20,483 nt of DNA from contig CAZRZN010000051.1 of assembly GCA_964604565.1 (NCBI GenBank), positions 1 through 20,483 of the forward strand. Reading direction: 5' to 3'. Every line of letters begins with the position of its first letter. Within the stretch, counting starts at the first letter, position 1. Source of the stretch: CAZRZN01 sp964604565. Lineage in GTDB: Bacteria; Pseudomonadota; Alphaproteobacteria; Rhodobacterales; Rhodobacteraceae. The position numbers and the translations under genes were made by a program. Shown piece by piece: positions 6,604-14,186 of the stretch. The notes beneath the pieces are model-generated. The model ran no database searches, was not told the DNA's origin, and saw only the letters and a program-made list of their open reading frames with translations.

Positions 6604-8049
6604 CTAGGCGCCATGTGTCACCATCGGGTCGATCGGCACCGCGGGCAAGCCGGTCGCCTGTTCCAGCCTGCGTGCGACCTGCATCAGCCGCGCCTCGCCC
6701 CGCGGGCGGCCGATCAGTTGCAGTCCGACGGGCATCCCTCGGGCATCCCGCCCGACCGGCAGCGACATCGCCGGCAGACCGCAAAGCGAGGCCAGAAAGA
6801 CAAAGCTCAGCCAATCCAGGTAATCGCGGGATTCCACTCCGGCCACATGGGTCGGGTATTCGATGTCCACCGGTAAAGGGGCGATCCCTGTCACTGGGCA
6901 GGCCAGCACGTCGAACTTGTGCAAGAACGCTTCCATGGTTCGGTAAAGCCGGGTGCGCGTCAGATTGGCGTCGGCGATCTGATCCACGGTCAGGCGCCCG
7001 CCCTCTGCGATATTGTTCTTCAGCGTGGTCTTGTAGTGGTCGGACACATCCTTTGGTGTGGCACGTGACGCGGTCCACATCCGCAGTCCCCGCAAGGTCC
7101 GGAAACAACTGTCGATGCCGGGCAGATCTGGCGTCTCTTCCGTCACATCGACGTCGGGCGCCTGCATCTTCGTCAGAGCCTTTGACAGGATCGCGGCCAT
7201 CTCGGACTCGACCGGGGCCAATCCGCCCAGATCCGGGGAATAGGCGATACGGACCGGCCCGCAATCCGCGCGGCAGGCGGCAAGGTAGCCCCCTTCGGGC
7301 GGGGGAAACGACACCGGCATTGCCGCGTCCCATCCCGCCATGGCGTCAAGAAACAGGGCGCAGTCCTCGACCGTGCGGGCCATCGGCCCCTGAACGTCGA
7401 GCATGTCGAACCCGTCACGCCCGCGCGCGTCGATTGCGATACCGGGCGAGGGGCGCAGACCGACGATCCCGCAAAAGCTTGCGGGTGTGCGCAGCGATCC
7501 GCCCACGTCCGTCCCTTGGCTCAGCCAGACCTCGCCGGTGGCCAGTCCGGCGGCCGCGCCGCCTGACGACCCGCCCGCGTTCATCCTCGTGTCCCACGGG
7601 TTCCGCGTCGCGCCGAAGATCGGATTGAAGGTATTGGCCCCTGCGCCCATCTCCGGGGTGTTTGTCTTGCCCATGACCACCGCGCCGCGCGCTTCGATGC
7701 GCTGAACCAGCGGGTCAGAGGTGTCGGGAACATTATCCTCCATCGCGGGCGTGCCGAAGGTCGTGCGCACACCGGCGACCGCGGTCAGATCCTTTATTCC
7801 GACCGGCAGGCCTGCAAGCAGGCTGGCCGGGTCCGCAGTGTCCGCCGCCGCACGGGCGCGGTCTTCGCAGACCGTCACCATGGCGTTGATGGCAGGGCTT
7901 GTTCCGGCGATCCGGTCAAGGCTGGCCGCGACCAGTTCATCGGGACTGACCTGCCGTTTCTTCAGCAGGTCGACAACTTCGCAGGCTGTAAGGCGGCACA
8001 GATCGGACCCGGTGTATGCGGGTTCAGCATTCGTTCTTGGGTTTGGCAC
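6604..8049 (-). CDS. amidase signature family hydrolase
   Basis: This 481-residue enzyme hydrolyses an amide, or a related C-N or ester bond, to acid and ammonia or amine. The Ser-cisSer-Lys triad is clear: K86 in LPVGIKDL, cis-Ser S161 in NAGGSSGG, and nucleophile S185 in GTDVGGSLRTP. Spacings of 75 and 24 equal those known for FAAH (K142/S217/S241). It starts at a GTG (8049) lying 26 nt inside the end of the upstream ArsR gene, so translation is coupled to the regulator; only a weak GAGA-type site precedes it. It is the last gene of the eight-gene minus-strand block. The GatA role is unlikely because no gatB or gatC is present. Substrate unknown; an amide feeding the neighbouring catabolic genes is inference. 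Confidence 0.92.
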   Translation of the reverse strand: MPNPRTNAEPAYTGSDLCRLTACEVVDLLKKRQVSPDELVAASLDRIAGTSPAINAMVTVCEDRARAAADTADPASLLAGLPVGIKDLTAVAGVRTTFGTPAMEDNVPDTSDPLVQRIEARGAVVMGKTNTPEMGAGANTFNPIFGATRNPWDTRMNAGGSSGGAAAGLATGEVWLSQGTDVGGSLRTPASFCGIVGLRPSPGIAIDARGRDGFDMLDVQGPMARTVEDCALFLDAMAGWDAAMPVSFPPPEGGYLAACRADCGPVRIAYSPDLGGLAPVESEMAAILSKALTKMQAPDVDVTEETPDLPGIDSCFRTLRGLRMWTASRATPKDVSDHYKTTLKNNIAEGGRLTVDQIADANLTRTRLYRTMEAFLHKFDVLACPVTGIAPLPVDIEYPTHVAGVESRDYLDWLSFVFLASLCGLPAMSLPVGRDARGMPVGLQLIGRPRGEARLMQVARRLEQATGLPAVPIDPMVTHGA

Positions 8050-8377
8050 AGAAAATCTCGTACAGAAGGCCGATCACCCGGCTCGTATTGTCATCGGCAA
8101 GGCTGTAGTAGATCGTCTTGCCATCGCGCCGTGTGGACACTAGGCCCTCTTCACGCAGGCGGGCCAGCATCTGGCTGACCGCGGCCTGTCGTATGCCAAG
8201 CAAGTCCTCCATCTGGCCGACGGATTTCTCACCCGATCCGAGGTGACACAGGATCATCAAACGCCCTTCGTGCGCCAGCGTCTTTAGAAACGCGGCGGCG
8301 TCATGGGCATTCTGCTCCATTTCCTCGGGCGGGGGCGGCGCCATCGGCGTGATTGAAGATGGTGTAGGGTCTATCAT
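8024..8377 (-). CDS. ArsR/SmtB repressor of the SqrR/BigR persulfide-sensing type
   Basis: This 117-residue winged-helix regulator has the core 'LKTLAHEGRLMILCHL' (31-46), recognition helix region 'RQAAVSQMLARLREEGLV' (63-80) and wing 'RRDGKTIYYSL' (83-93). Two cysteines, C44 in LMILCHL and C110 in YEIFCAKPK, are 66 residues apart. That is the same contexts and spacing as C42/C108 of BigR and C41/C107 of SqrR, whose pair forms a tri- or tetrasulfide bridge with persulfides and releases DNA. The family normally represses sulfide-oxidation genes, but none are in this window. A third Cys (C117) is the last residue. ATG 8377 has AGAGAG upstream. It follows the dehydratase after 55 nt and overlaps the amidase by 26 nt. 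Sulfur sensing is inferred from the cysteine match. Confidence 0.88.
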   Translation of the reverse strand: MIDPTPSSITPMAPPPPEEMEQNAHDAAAFLKTLAHEGRLMILCHLGSGEKSVGQMEDLLGIRQAAVSQMLARLREEGLVSTRRDGKTIYYSLADDNTSRVIGLLYEIFCAKPKNEC

Positions 8378-8420
8378 GACTCTCTCTTGTCACTTTCCCA
8401 TAATATAAGCATCATGACGC
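8374..8420. promoter_or_regulatory. possible operator/promoter region for the ArsR-amidase pair
   Basis: Within the 55-nt gap upstream of the ArsR gene there is a near-palindrome GCATCATGACGC (8409-8420, 10 of 12 symmetric). Its ATCATGAC core recurs at 8374-8381 across the ArsR start codon, 37 bp away. Between them is the only AT-rich tract nearby, CATAATATAAG (8399-8409), giving TATATTATG on the minus strand as a -10 candidate. No good -35 was found. Autoregulation would be typical of this family. Confidence 0.35.
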
Positions 8421-8432
8421 AGAATTGCGAGA

Positions 8433-9665
8433 TCAGGATTTCATAGGCGGTGCTCCGCCCATGAAAGAATTGCCGTCTGCGTAATTGCATGGCGCGTCCT
8501 GCATTTCCAGATGCAATCCGCGACCAGTGTAGGGATGCGCGCGGGCCAATGCTTCATCGACCTCGATACCCAGTCCGGGGGCTTGCGGAGCGGTGACGAA
8601 GCCCTGATCGACACGGATGGAGCTTTTGATCAGTGCGTCATGAAACGGCGTCTCGATCGTCTCGGCCAGCAACAGGTTCGGGATTGAGACAGCCAGCTGG
8701 ATATTGGCCGCCCATTCCACCGGCCCGGCATAAAGATGCGGCGCCATCTCCGCGTTGAAGCTTTCGGCCATGGCCGAAAGCTTGCGCATTTCCCAGATGC
8801 CGCCGGCGCGGCCAAGGGCGGGTTGCAGGATCTTCGCGCCGCCAGTGCGCAAGAGCGTGGCGAATTCGGCCCGGGTGGTCAGGCGTTCGCCGGTTGCGAT
8901 CGGGATGCGCACCGCGCGCGCCACCTCCTGAAATTCCAGCATGTTGTCCGGCGGCACCGGTTCCTCGAACCAGAGCGGCAGATAGGGTTCCAGTGCCTGA
9001 CCCAGCCGGATTGCGCCCGAGGTGGTGAACTGCCCGTGCGTGCCGAACAGCAGATCTGCTTGGTCGCCCACCGCCTCGCGGATGGCTTTGCAAAAGGCGA
9101 CCGAGAGGGCGATGTCGGCCATCGCGGGCTGATGGCCGCCGCGCATGGTATAGGGGCCTGCGGGGTCGAACTTGACCGCTGTATAGCCTCGCGCAACGCA
9201 ATCGGCGGCGGCTTCGGCCGCCTTGTCCGGGGCGGTCCAGAAGGTCGTCATGTCATGCTGTGGCAGCGGATAAAGATAGGTGTAGGCGCGCACCCGTTCG
9301 TTCATCATGCCGCCTATCAATGCCCAGACCGGCCGTTCGCGCGCCTTTCCCAGAATGTCCCAGCAGGCGATCTCCAGCCCGGAAAACGCGCCCATCACCG
9401 TCAGATCCGGCCGCTGGGTAAAGCCCGAGGAATAGGCGCGGCGGAACATGCGTTCGATGTTTTCGGGGGTTTCCCCTTCGAAATAGCGCGCAAAGACATC
9501 CTCTATCACCGCACGCATGGCGTGCGGCCCGATAGAAGCAGCATAACACTCGCCCCATCCGGTGATGCCGTCATCCGTCGTCAGTTTGACAAGGATCCAG
9601 TAGCGCCCGCCCCAGCCCGGTGCCGGAGGCGCGGTGACGATGATGTCGAGGTCCTGAAGTTTCAA
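8433..9665 (-). CDS. enolase-superfamily (mandelate racemase/galactonate dehydratase-like) protein
   Basis: This 410-residue protein of the MR/MLE barrel fold has an N-terminal capping domain (about 1-125) and a TIM barrel after it. The family abstracts a proton alpha to a carboxylate using Mg2+. Against E. coli GalD (ligands D183, E209, E235; acid H185, base H285) the spacing is exact: G208, H210, E234, E260 and H310 ('FGTHGQ', 'FEEPVPP', 'ATGERL', 'MAPHLYAGP'). The first metal ligand, however, is Gly rather than Asp. The expected KxK-type lysine strand reads AVKFDPAGP (163-171). The start is taken as TTG 9665 because AGGAG lies 7 nt upstream; the ATG at 9716 has no such site. It lies 88 nt after the dehydrogenase. 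Sugar-acid dehydratase or a lactone/muconate-type reaction are both possible. Confidence 0.85.
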   Translation of the reverse strand: MKLQDLDIIVTAPPAPGWGGRYWILVKLTTDDGITGWGECYAASIGPHAMRAVIEDVFARYFEGETPENIERMFRRAYSSGFTQRPDLTVMGAFSGLEIACWDILGKARERPVWALIGGMMNERVRAYTYLYPLPQHDMTTFWTAPDKAAEAAADCVARGYTAVKFDPAGPYTMRGGHQPAMADIALSVAFCKAIREAVGDQADLLFGTHGQFTTSGAIRLGQALEPYLPLWFEEPVPPDNMLEFQEVARAVRIPIATGERLTTRAEFATLLRTGGAKILQPALGRAGGIWEMRKLSAMAESFNAEMAPHLYAGPVEWAANIQLAVSIPNLLLAETIETPFHDALIKSSIRVDQGFVTAPQAPGLGIEVDEALARAHPYTGRGLHLEMQDAPCNYADGNSFMGGAPPMKS

Positions 9666-9678
9666 TGGGGATCTCCTG
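9663..9678 (-). promoter_or_regulatory. ribosome binding site selecting a TTG start
   Basis: On the minus strand CAGGAGATCCCCATTG places AGGAG 7 nt before TTG at 9665. Related proteins begin near this Lys-Leu-Gln, so the TTG is preferred over the upstream in-frame ATG at 9716. Confidence 0.65.
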
Positions 9679-9689
9679 GAGGTGAGAAT

Positions 9690-9737
9690 GCCGGGTCGAG
9701 TCGGGAAGGCGGCCACCCGGATCGGAAGGGACCCGGC
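9690..9737. repeat. 8-bp perfect inverted repeat in the dehydrogenase-dehydratase gap
   Basis: GCCGGGTC (9690-9697) and GACCCGGC (9730-9737) are perfect complements with a 32-nt loop that itself contains CCCGG segments. It lies just after the dehydrogenase stop in the direction of transcription. It may be an intra-operon mRNA stabiliser or attenuator; there is no T-run. Confidence 0.35.
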
Positions 9738-9753
9738 GTTGCGCGGTCAACCG

Positions 9754-10839
9754 TCAACGGTCGAAGAGGATGACATTCCGGCGCGCACCGCCGGTTCTGG
9801 TGTCGGCGATGGCCTCGTTGATCTGGTCGAGGCGCCAGCGCCCCGAAATCAGTTCATCCAGTTTCAGACGGCCCTGACGATAGAGATCCGCCATCCACGG
9901 AATGTCGCGCCGGATGACCACATCCCCCATCTTGGAGCCGATCATGTGTTGTCCCATGTAGGCCGGCACCACGGGTTCATATTGCGCCATCGCACCGGAA
10001 TGCGGCATCCCGACCATCACCATGCGCCCGCCCCAGCCGACATAGCGCATCGCCTGATTGTAGGCGGGAATGGCGCCTACCGTCACCGCGACGACATCCG
10101 CGCCGCGCCCGAGGGCGGCAAAGGCGGCCCTCCAAGGCTCCGGTTCGGTGCCAAGAACGCCATGCGTCGCGCCGAATCCCTTGGCGATTTCCAGCTTCTC
10201 CTCGCTCATGTCCACCGCGACGATGCGTCTTGCGCCGCCGATGCGGGCGCCCTGGATTGCGTTCAGGCCCACGCCACCAGCCCCGATGACCACGACATCC
10301 TCTCCGGGCCGCATTCGACCAGCGTTGATCACCGCGCCGATGCCAGTGATGACGCCACAGGCCAGCAGGCACACAGCCTCTGGTGGCATGTCGTCGGGCA
10401 TCACGACGACCTGGCTTTGATCGACCACGACCTTTTCGGCAAAGGCGCCGCAGTTCATCGCCTGAACCACCTCGCTGCCATCGTCGCGGGTGAGGATCGG
10501 CGCGGGCTTGGCGTTGCCATCGCAGATCGTGGGTTTGCCGGTCGCGCAATTCACACAGGTGCCGCAGGACCGGATCAGGGTGACGACGACACGCTGTCCG
10601 GTTTCAATTCCGCGCACACCCTCGCCAATCGCGGTCACGCGGCCTGCCGCCTCATGGCCGTAGACCGCGGGCAGATCACCGCCCCAACCGCCCTCGGCAA
10701 AGGAAATGTCGGAATGGCAGATTGCGACCGCCTCAAGCGTGACTTCGATCTCTCCGGCGATGGGCGCGCGCAGATTGATCTCCTCGATGGTCAAAGGGGC
10801 GGTGAAGTCCGTGCAGAGCGCGGCCTTGATGCGTGACAT
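9754..10839 (-). CDS. zinc-dependent alcohol dehydrogenase (MDR superfamily)
   Basis: This 361-residue NAD(P)-linked enzyme oxidises an alcohol to an aldehyde or ketone. The catalytic zinc site is C41 (AICHSD), H62-E63 (YGHEAAG) and C161 (LLACGVITG). The structural zinc lobe has four cysteines, C92, C95, C98 and C106. The Rossmann motif is GAGGVG (186-191), followed by acidic D in 'IVAVDMSEEK', which favours NAD. The class resembles ADH class III or formaldehyde-dehydrogenase-like proteins rather than quinone reductases. The ATG at 10839 has AAAGGA 8 nt upstream; the open frame runs further back but no better start is seen. It lies 80 nt downstream of the MFS gene and 88 nt upstream of the dehydratase, in the same direction. 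The substrate is probably an intermediate of the local pathway. Confidence 0.92.
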   Translation of the reverse strand: MSRIKAALCTDFTAPLTIEEINLRAPIAGEIEVTLEAVAICHSDISFAEGGWGGDLPAVYGHEAAGRVTAIGEGVRGIETGQRVVVTLIRSCGTCVNCATGKPTICDGNAKPAPILTRDDGSEVVQAMNCGAFAEKVVVDQSQVVVMPDDMPPEAVCLLACGVITGIGAVINAGRMRPGEDVVVIGAGGVGLNAIQGARIGGARRIVAVDMSEEKLEIAKGFGATHGVLGTEPEPWRAAFAALGRGADVVAVTVGAIPAYNQAMRYVGWGGRMVMVGMPHSGAMAQYEPVVPAYMGQHMIGSKMGDVVIRRDIPWMADLYRQGRLKLDELISGRWRLDQINEAIADTRTGGARRNVILFDR

Positions 10840-10919
10840 GGCATAATCCTTTGTTTCGCGGGCAACCTGCGCAGCCTCCCAGGCATCTGCAACAAGGAAA
10901 ACGACGGGTTGCGTGTCGG

Positions 10920-12125
10920 TTACGTTACGGCAGGCGCGCGCCGTGTCCAGAGCAAGAGCATGAGGGCGACCTGGGTCAGCGCCAGCGACACAAGGAAGGG
11001 CGCCCCGGGAAAGGGCATGGCGCGCTCCGGCGCGGTGAAGATCGCGAATACCTGTGACATCACGAAGGGAGCGACCATCATCGACACGGCCACGGTCGAG
11101 GCCAGCACCCCCTGCAGCGCCCCCTGTTCGTCCGGTCCGAGTGTCTGGCTCATGATCGCCTGATGTGCCGGGGCATAGGCCCCGCCGAGGGCGGCAAGCG
11201 GTGTCAGCATCAGCGCCAGTGTGCCTGAGGTGACAAAGCCCAAGGAAAGAAAGGCCAATCCGGAAAAGCACAGGCCGAAAAGCGCCGTGCCGCGCTCGCC
11301 GAATTGGCGCAGGATCACGCCCATCAGCCCCCCCTGCACCACGGCAAAAGAGACGCCAAATGCGCCAAGCGAAACGCCGACCATGGCGGGCGACCACCCG
11401 AATTGCGCCTGCCCGTAGAAGGACCAGATCGCGGGATAGACGCCAAAAGCGACGTTATACAGGAAATAGATCATCAGGGCGCGGCGCACCCCGGGCAGGC
11501 GGTCCAGCGCGCGGAAGGCACCAAATGGGTTCACGCCCCGCCACGTCAGGGTGCGACGGTTCCGGTCAGCCAGTGTTTCCGGAAAGACGATCAGTCCCAA
11601 TACGGCCCCCGCCCCAGAGAGGATCGCCGCCATCCAGAAGGGTGCGCGGCTGCCGAATTCTGCCAGAAACCCGCCCAGAACCGGCCCCAGGACAAAGCCC
11701 ATGCCGAAGGCGGCGCCGATCAGGCCGAAGCCGCGCGCGCGTTTTCCGGGCTCTGACAGGTCGGCCATGGCGGCCGAGGCGGTCGATTGTGTGGCAGAGG
11801 CAAACCCGCCCACCATCCGGGCGAGCAGCAGCATCCAGACGGCGTTTGCCAATGCCATCACCACATAGTCGACCACCATGATCGCCAACATGCCGAGCAG
11901 GACGGGCCTGCGCCCGTAGGCATCTGACAACCGTCCCAAAACCGGGGCAAACAGGAATTGCATCGCGGCATAGACCGTGCTGAGGACGCCACCGATCAGC
12001 GCGGCATCCGACAGCGGCTTGCCGCTGACCTCCTGGATCAGGTCCGGCAGGACCGGGATGATCAGCCCGATTCCCATCGAATTCAGCGTCACGGTGGCCA
12101 GCAGAAAGACGATGGGCAGGCGCAT
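10920..12125 (-). CDS. MFS transporter, TetA/drug:H+ antiporter-like
   Basis: This 401-residue, very hydrophobic protein has about 12 predicted membrane helices and sits in the inner membrane. The loop 2-3 motif GRLSDAYGRRPVLL (64-77) is MFS motif A. 'GAAFGMGFVLGPVLGG' (137-152) matches motif C, typical of proton-coupled exporters of the TetA type. The start is 6 nt after the pcaB stop, with CGGAG overlapping the junction, so translation is probably coupled. Given the catabolic neighbours it may export a toxic intermediate or move substrate; the sequence cannot decide direction beyond the antiporter-like motif C. Confidence 0.9.
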   Translation of the reverse strand: MRLPIVFLLATVTLNSMGIGLIIPVLPDLIQEVSGKPLSDAALIGGVLSTVYAAMQFLFAPVLGRLSDAYGRRPVLLGMLAIMVVDYVVMALANAVWMLLLARMVGGFASATQSTASAAMADLSEPGKRARGFGLIGAAFGMGFVLGPVLGGFLAEFGSRAPFWMAAILSGAGAVLGLIVFPETLADRNRRTLTWRGVNPFGAFRALDRLPGVRRALMIYFLYNVAFGVYPAIWSFYGQAQFGWSPAMVGVSLGAFGVSFAVVQGGLMGVILRQFGERGTALFGLCFSGLAFLSLGFVTSGTLALMLTPLAALGGAYAPAHQAIMSQTLGPDEQGALQGVLASTVAVSMMVAPFVMSQVFAIFTAPERAMPFPGAPFLVSLALTQVALMLLLWTRRAPAVT

Positions 12126-12131
12126 CGACGA

Positions 12132-13463
12132 TTACTCCGAAAGCGATCTGACGGCCTTGGCAAAGGCGCGGGCCTCTGCCGGGGCGCTGCCCAGTTGCGC
12201 GACCGGATCGAACAGGGCGTCCGGCAGATCGGGATGGGCGGCGCGGGCGATCTGCTCAAGGGGTTCGCCCCTGTCGCGCGCCGCGTTGCACAGCGCCTTG
12301 GCCGCAGCCTGCGCCTGAGGGCGCGGCATCCGTTCCGCGAGGGCAAAGGACAGCGCCTCTGCCATCAGCAAGCCCCCGGTGGCGTCCAGCGTCGCGGCCA
12401 TGGCGGCGCTATCTGGGGTCAGCGTCTCGGCAAGGGTCCGGGCGTGGGTCATCGCCGCGGCGCTGCTCAGGACCAGTTGCGGCAGGCAGAGCCATTCGGT
12501 GAACCACGCGGCGCCGTCGCGCTGCTGCCGGTGCAGCGCCGCGCCCTGAAGCGTGGCGTTCAGCCCCTGCGTGTGCCGCGCAAGCGCCACCAGTGCGGAC
12601 GGCCCCACGGGGTTCTGCTTTTGCGGCATGGTCGACGACGCGCCACTGCCGCCCAGACGAATTTCACCAATGCCCGATTGGGTGGCAAGGATCAGATCCT
12701 CGCCCATCTTGCCAGCCGCCAGCGTGCCCCGTGTCAGCCAGTCCGCGATCGCAAGGATCGGCGTCCGGTCGCTGTGCCAGCCATGGCCGGGATCGCTCAG
12801 CCCCAGTTTGTCGGCCATCGCGGTCCGTAATCCCGCCGCATCCGGTCCCAGCGCCGAGGCGGTGCCCGCAGCGCCTGACAGCGAAACCCGGAGCGCGTTG
12901 TCGCGAAGCGCCGGCAATGCCCTGAGCATGTCCAGCAGGGGCCAGCCCCATGCGGCCGCCTGTGCACCGAAACTGGTGGGCGTGGCGTGCTGGCCATAGG
13001 TGCGCGCCGCCATCGGGGTTTCTGCGTGGTCCTGTGCCAGACGCGCCAGCGCGGTCAGCATGGCGCGCAGGCGGTCCTCCTGCAAGGCCAGTGCCTGCCG
13101 CAGGCGCAGCATCAGCGCGGTATCCAGAATATCCTGCGAGGTCGCCCCCCAGTGCAGGAATTGCGCATGTTCCGGTGCCTGCATGGCCTCGCGAAAGGCG
13201 GTGACAAAGGCAGGCACGCTGACGCCGTTCTGTCCCGTTGCTTCGGTCAGCGCCGCCGGGTCGATCTGGCATTCGCGGCTGGCGCGCTGGATTGCGGCAG
13301 CGGCGGTTTCGGGAATCACGCCCTGCGCGCCCTGCGCCTGTGCCAGCGCGGCCTCGACCAGCATCATGGCCCGGATCTCGGCATTGTCGGTAAATAGCCG
13401 CGCGGTGTCCCCGGTGGGGAAAAGCGCGGTCAGATGAACGCTGTCAAAGGGTGTGGCGGGCAT
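12132..13463 (-). CDS. pcaB: 3-carboxy-cis,cis-muconate cycloisomerase family protein
   Basis: This 443-residue member of the fumarase/aspartase superfamily matches PcaB, which closes 3-carboxymuconate to 4-carboxymuconolactone in protocatechuate degradation. Conserved blocks: opening 'PFDSVHLTALFPTGDTARLFTD' region (5-26), HWGATSQDILDTA (104-116), and signature GGSGASSTMPQKQNPVGPS (271-289) with the catalytic serine loop. The gene is 6 nt after the hydrolase and 6 nt before the MFS gene. The length is typical. pcaC, pcaH and pcaG, which normally accompany it, are not in the window, so it may work with enzymes elsewhere or on a related substrate. Purine-pathway lyase (PurB) is unlikely given the N-terminal block and context. 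Confidence 0.87.
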   Translation of the reverse strand: MPATPFDSVHLTALFPTGDTARLFTDNAEIRAMMLVEAALAQAQGAQGVIPETAAAAIQRASRECQIDPAALTEATGQNGVSVPAFVTAFREAMQAPEHAQFLHWGATSQDILDTALMLRLRQALALQEDRLRAMLTALARLAQDHAETPMAARTYGQHATPTSFGAQAAAWGWPLLDMLRALPALRDNALRVSLSGAAGTASALGPDAAGLRTAMADKLGLSDPGHGWHSDRTPILAIADWLTRGTLAAGKMGEDLILATQSGIGEIRLGGSGASSTMPQKQNPVGPSALVALARHTQGLNATLQGAALHRQQRDGAAWFTEWLCLPQLVLSSAAAMTHARTLAETLTPDSAAMAATLDATGGLLMAEALSFALAERMPRPQAQAAAKALCNAARDRGEPLEQIARAAHPDLPDALFDPVAQLGSAPAEARAFAKAVRSLSE

Positions 13464-13469
13464 GAGGCA

Positions 13470-14180
13470 TCAGGCTTTCACGAGGCGGTCGATGGTCGCG
13501 GCCAGCGTTTCCGGCATGGCGAAGAAAGGCGAATGACCGCTGTCCAGCGTGGCGACGCGTCCGGGGTCGAAGCGTGCCGCCATCTCGCGCTGGAAATCCG
13601 GTGGGATGGCGCGGTCCCGTTTGCAGACGATGTAGCTGCGCGGCAAGGAGTGCGATCGCGCGGTCAGCGTGAGCGGCGTCGCCGAGGGCGCGACGGCCTG
13701 TGGACACAGCCGCGCCTCGGCGTAACGGACCGTCTCGGGCGGGCAGTCGTGGTAGAAAAGGTCCGGCGCCATGTCGGGATCGAAGGTAAAGCTGAGACGG
13801 TCCTCGGCCGGGCGGATCGCCGGCAACAGCGGCTGCTCGGCCGCTTGCAGGCGCATCTGGGACAGGCTGAAGCCCTCCCACGGTGTATAGGCGCAGAGAT
13901 AGATCAACCCGGCGACGTTTGCCGGGTTCATTTCCGCCGCTTGCGTGATTGCGTAGCCCCCCATCGAATGACCGACAAGGACAGCCGGTTCGGACAGGGC
14001 GTCCAGAATCGCCTGTCCATAGCCGTTCAGTGTAACCTTGCCGACCGGGGTTTGATCGTCGCCATGCGAAGGCAGGTCGATGGCCCGCGCCTCATGACCC
14101 AGCGCGGTCAGCGCGGGCAGCGTATCGCGCCAACACCATGCACCATGCGACGCGCCATGGATCAGTAAGATGCGTGTCAT
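13470..14180 (-). CDS. alpha/beta hydrolase (hydroxynitrile lyase/plant-esterase-like)
   Basis: This 236-residue compact alpha/beta hydrolase starts MTRILLIHGASHGAWCWRD, the oxyanion-hole HGASHGAW motif of the hydroxynitrile lyase and methyl-ester esterase group. The triad is S72 (GHSMGG), D189 (CKRDRAIP) and H216 (SGHSPF). The likely substrate is an ester or lactone of an aromatic or small acid; the exact one is unknown. It lies between pcaD and pcaB with 6-nt gaps on both sides, where classical operons carry pcaC, H and G. The ribosome binding site is weak, as expected for a coupled gene. No signal peptide. Confidence 0.88.
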   Translation of the reverse strand: MTRILLIHGASHGAWCWRDTLPALTALGHEARAIDLPSHGDDQTPVGKVTLNGYGQAILDALSEPAVLVGHSMGGYAITQAAEMNPANVAGLIYLCAYTPWEGFSLSQMRLQAAEQPLLPAIRPAEDRLSFTFDPDMAPDLFYHDCPPETVRYAEARLCPQAVAPSATPLTLTARSHSLPRSYIVCKRDRAIPPDFQREMAARFDPGRVATLDSGHSPFFAMPETLAATIDRLVKA

Positions 14181-14186
14181 GCGTGA

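Noticed and set aside
9754..11397. Extended dehydrogenase reading frame reaching back into the MFS gene
   Set aside because: The upstream part is antisense-free but overlaps the transporter in another frame. A good ribosome binding site and the normal family start are at 10839.
12132..13463. Adenylosuccinate lyase (purB) as the identity of the fumarate-lyase family gene
   Set aside because: The N-terminal block, the HWGATSQDILDT motif and its place next to pcaD fit PcaB better.
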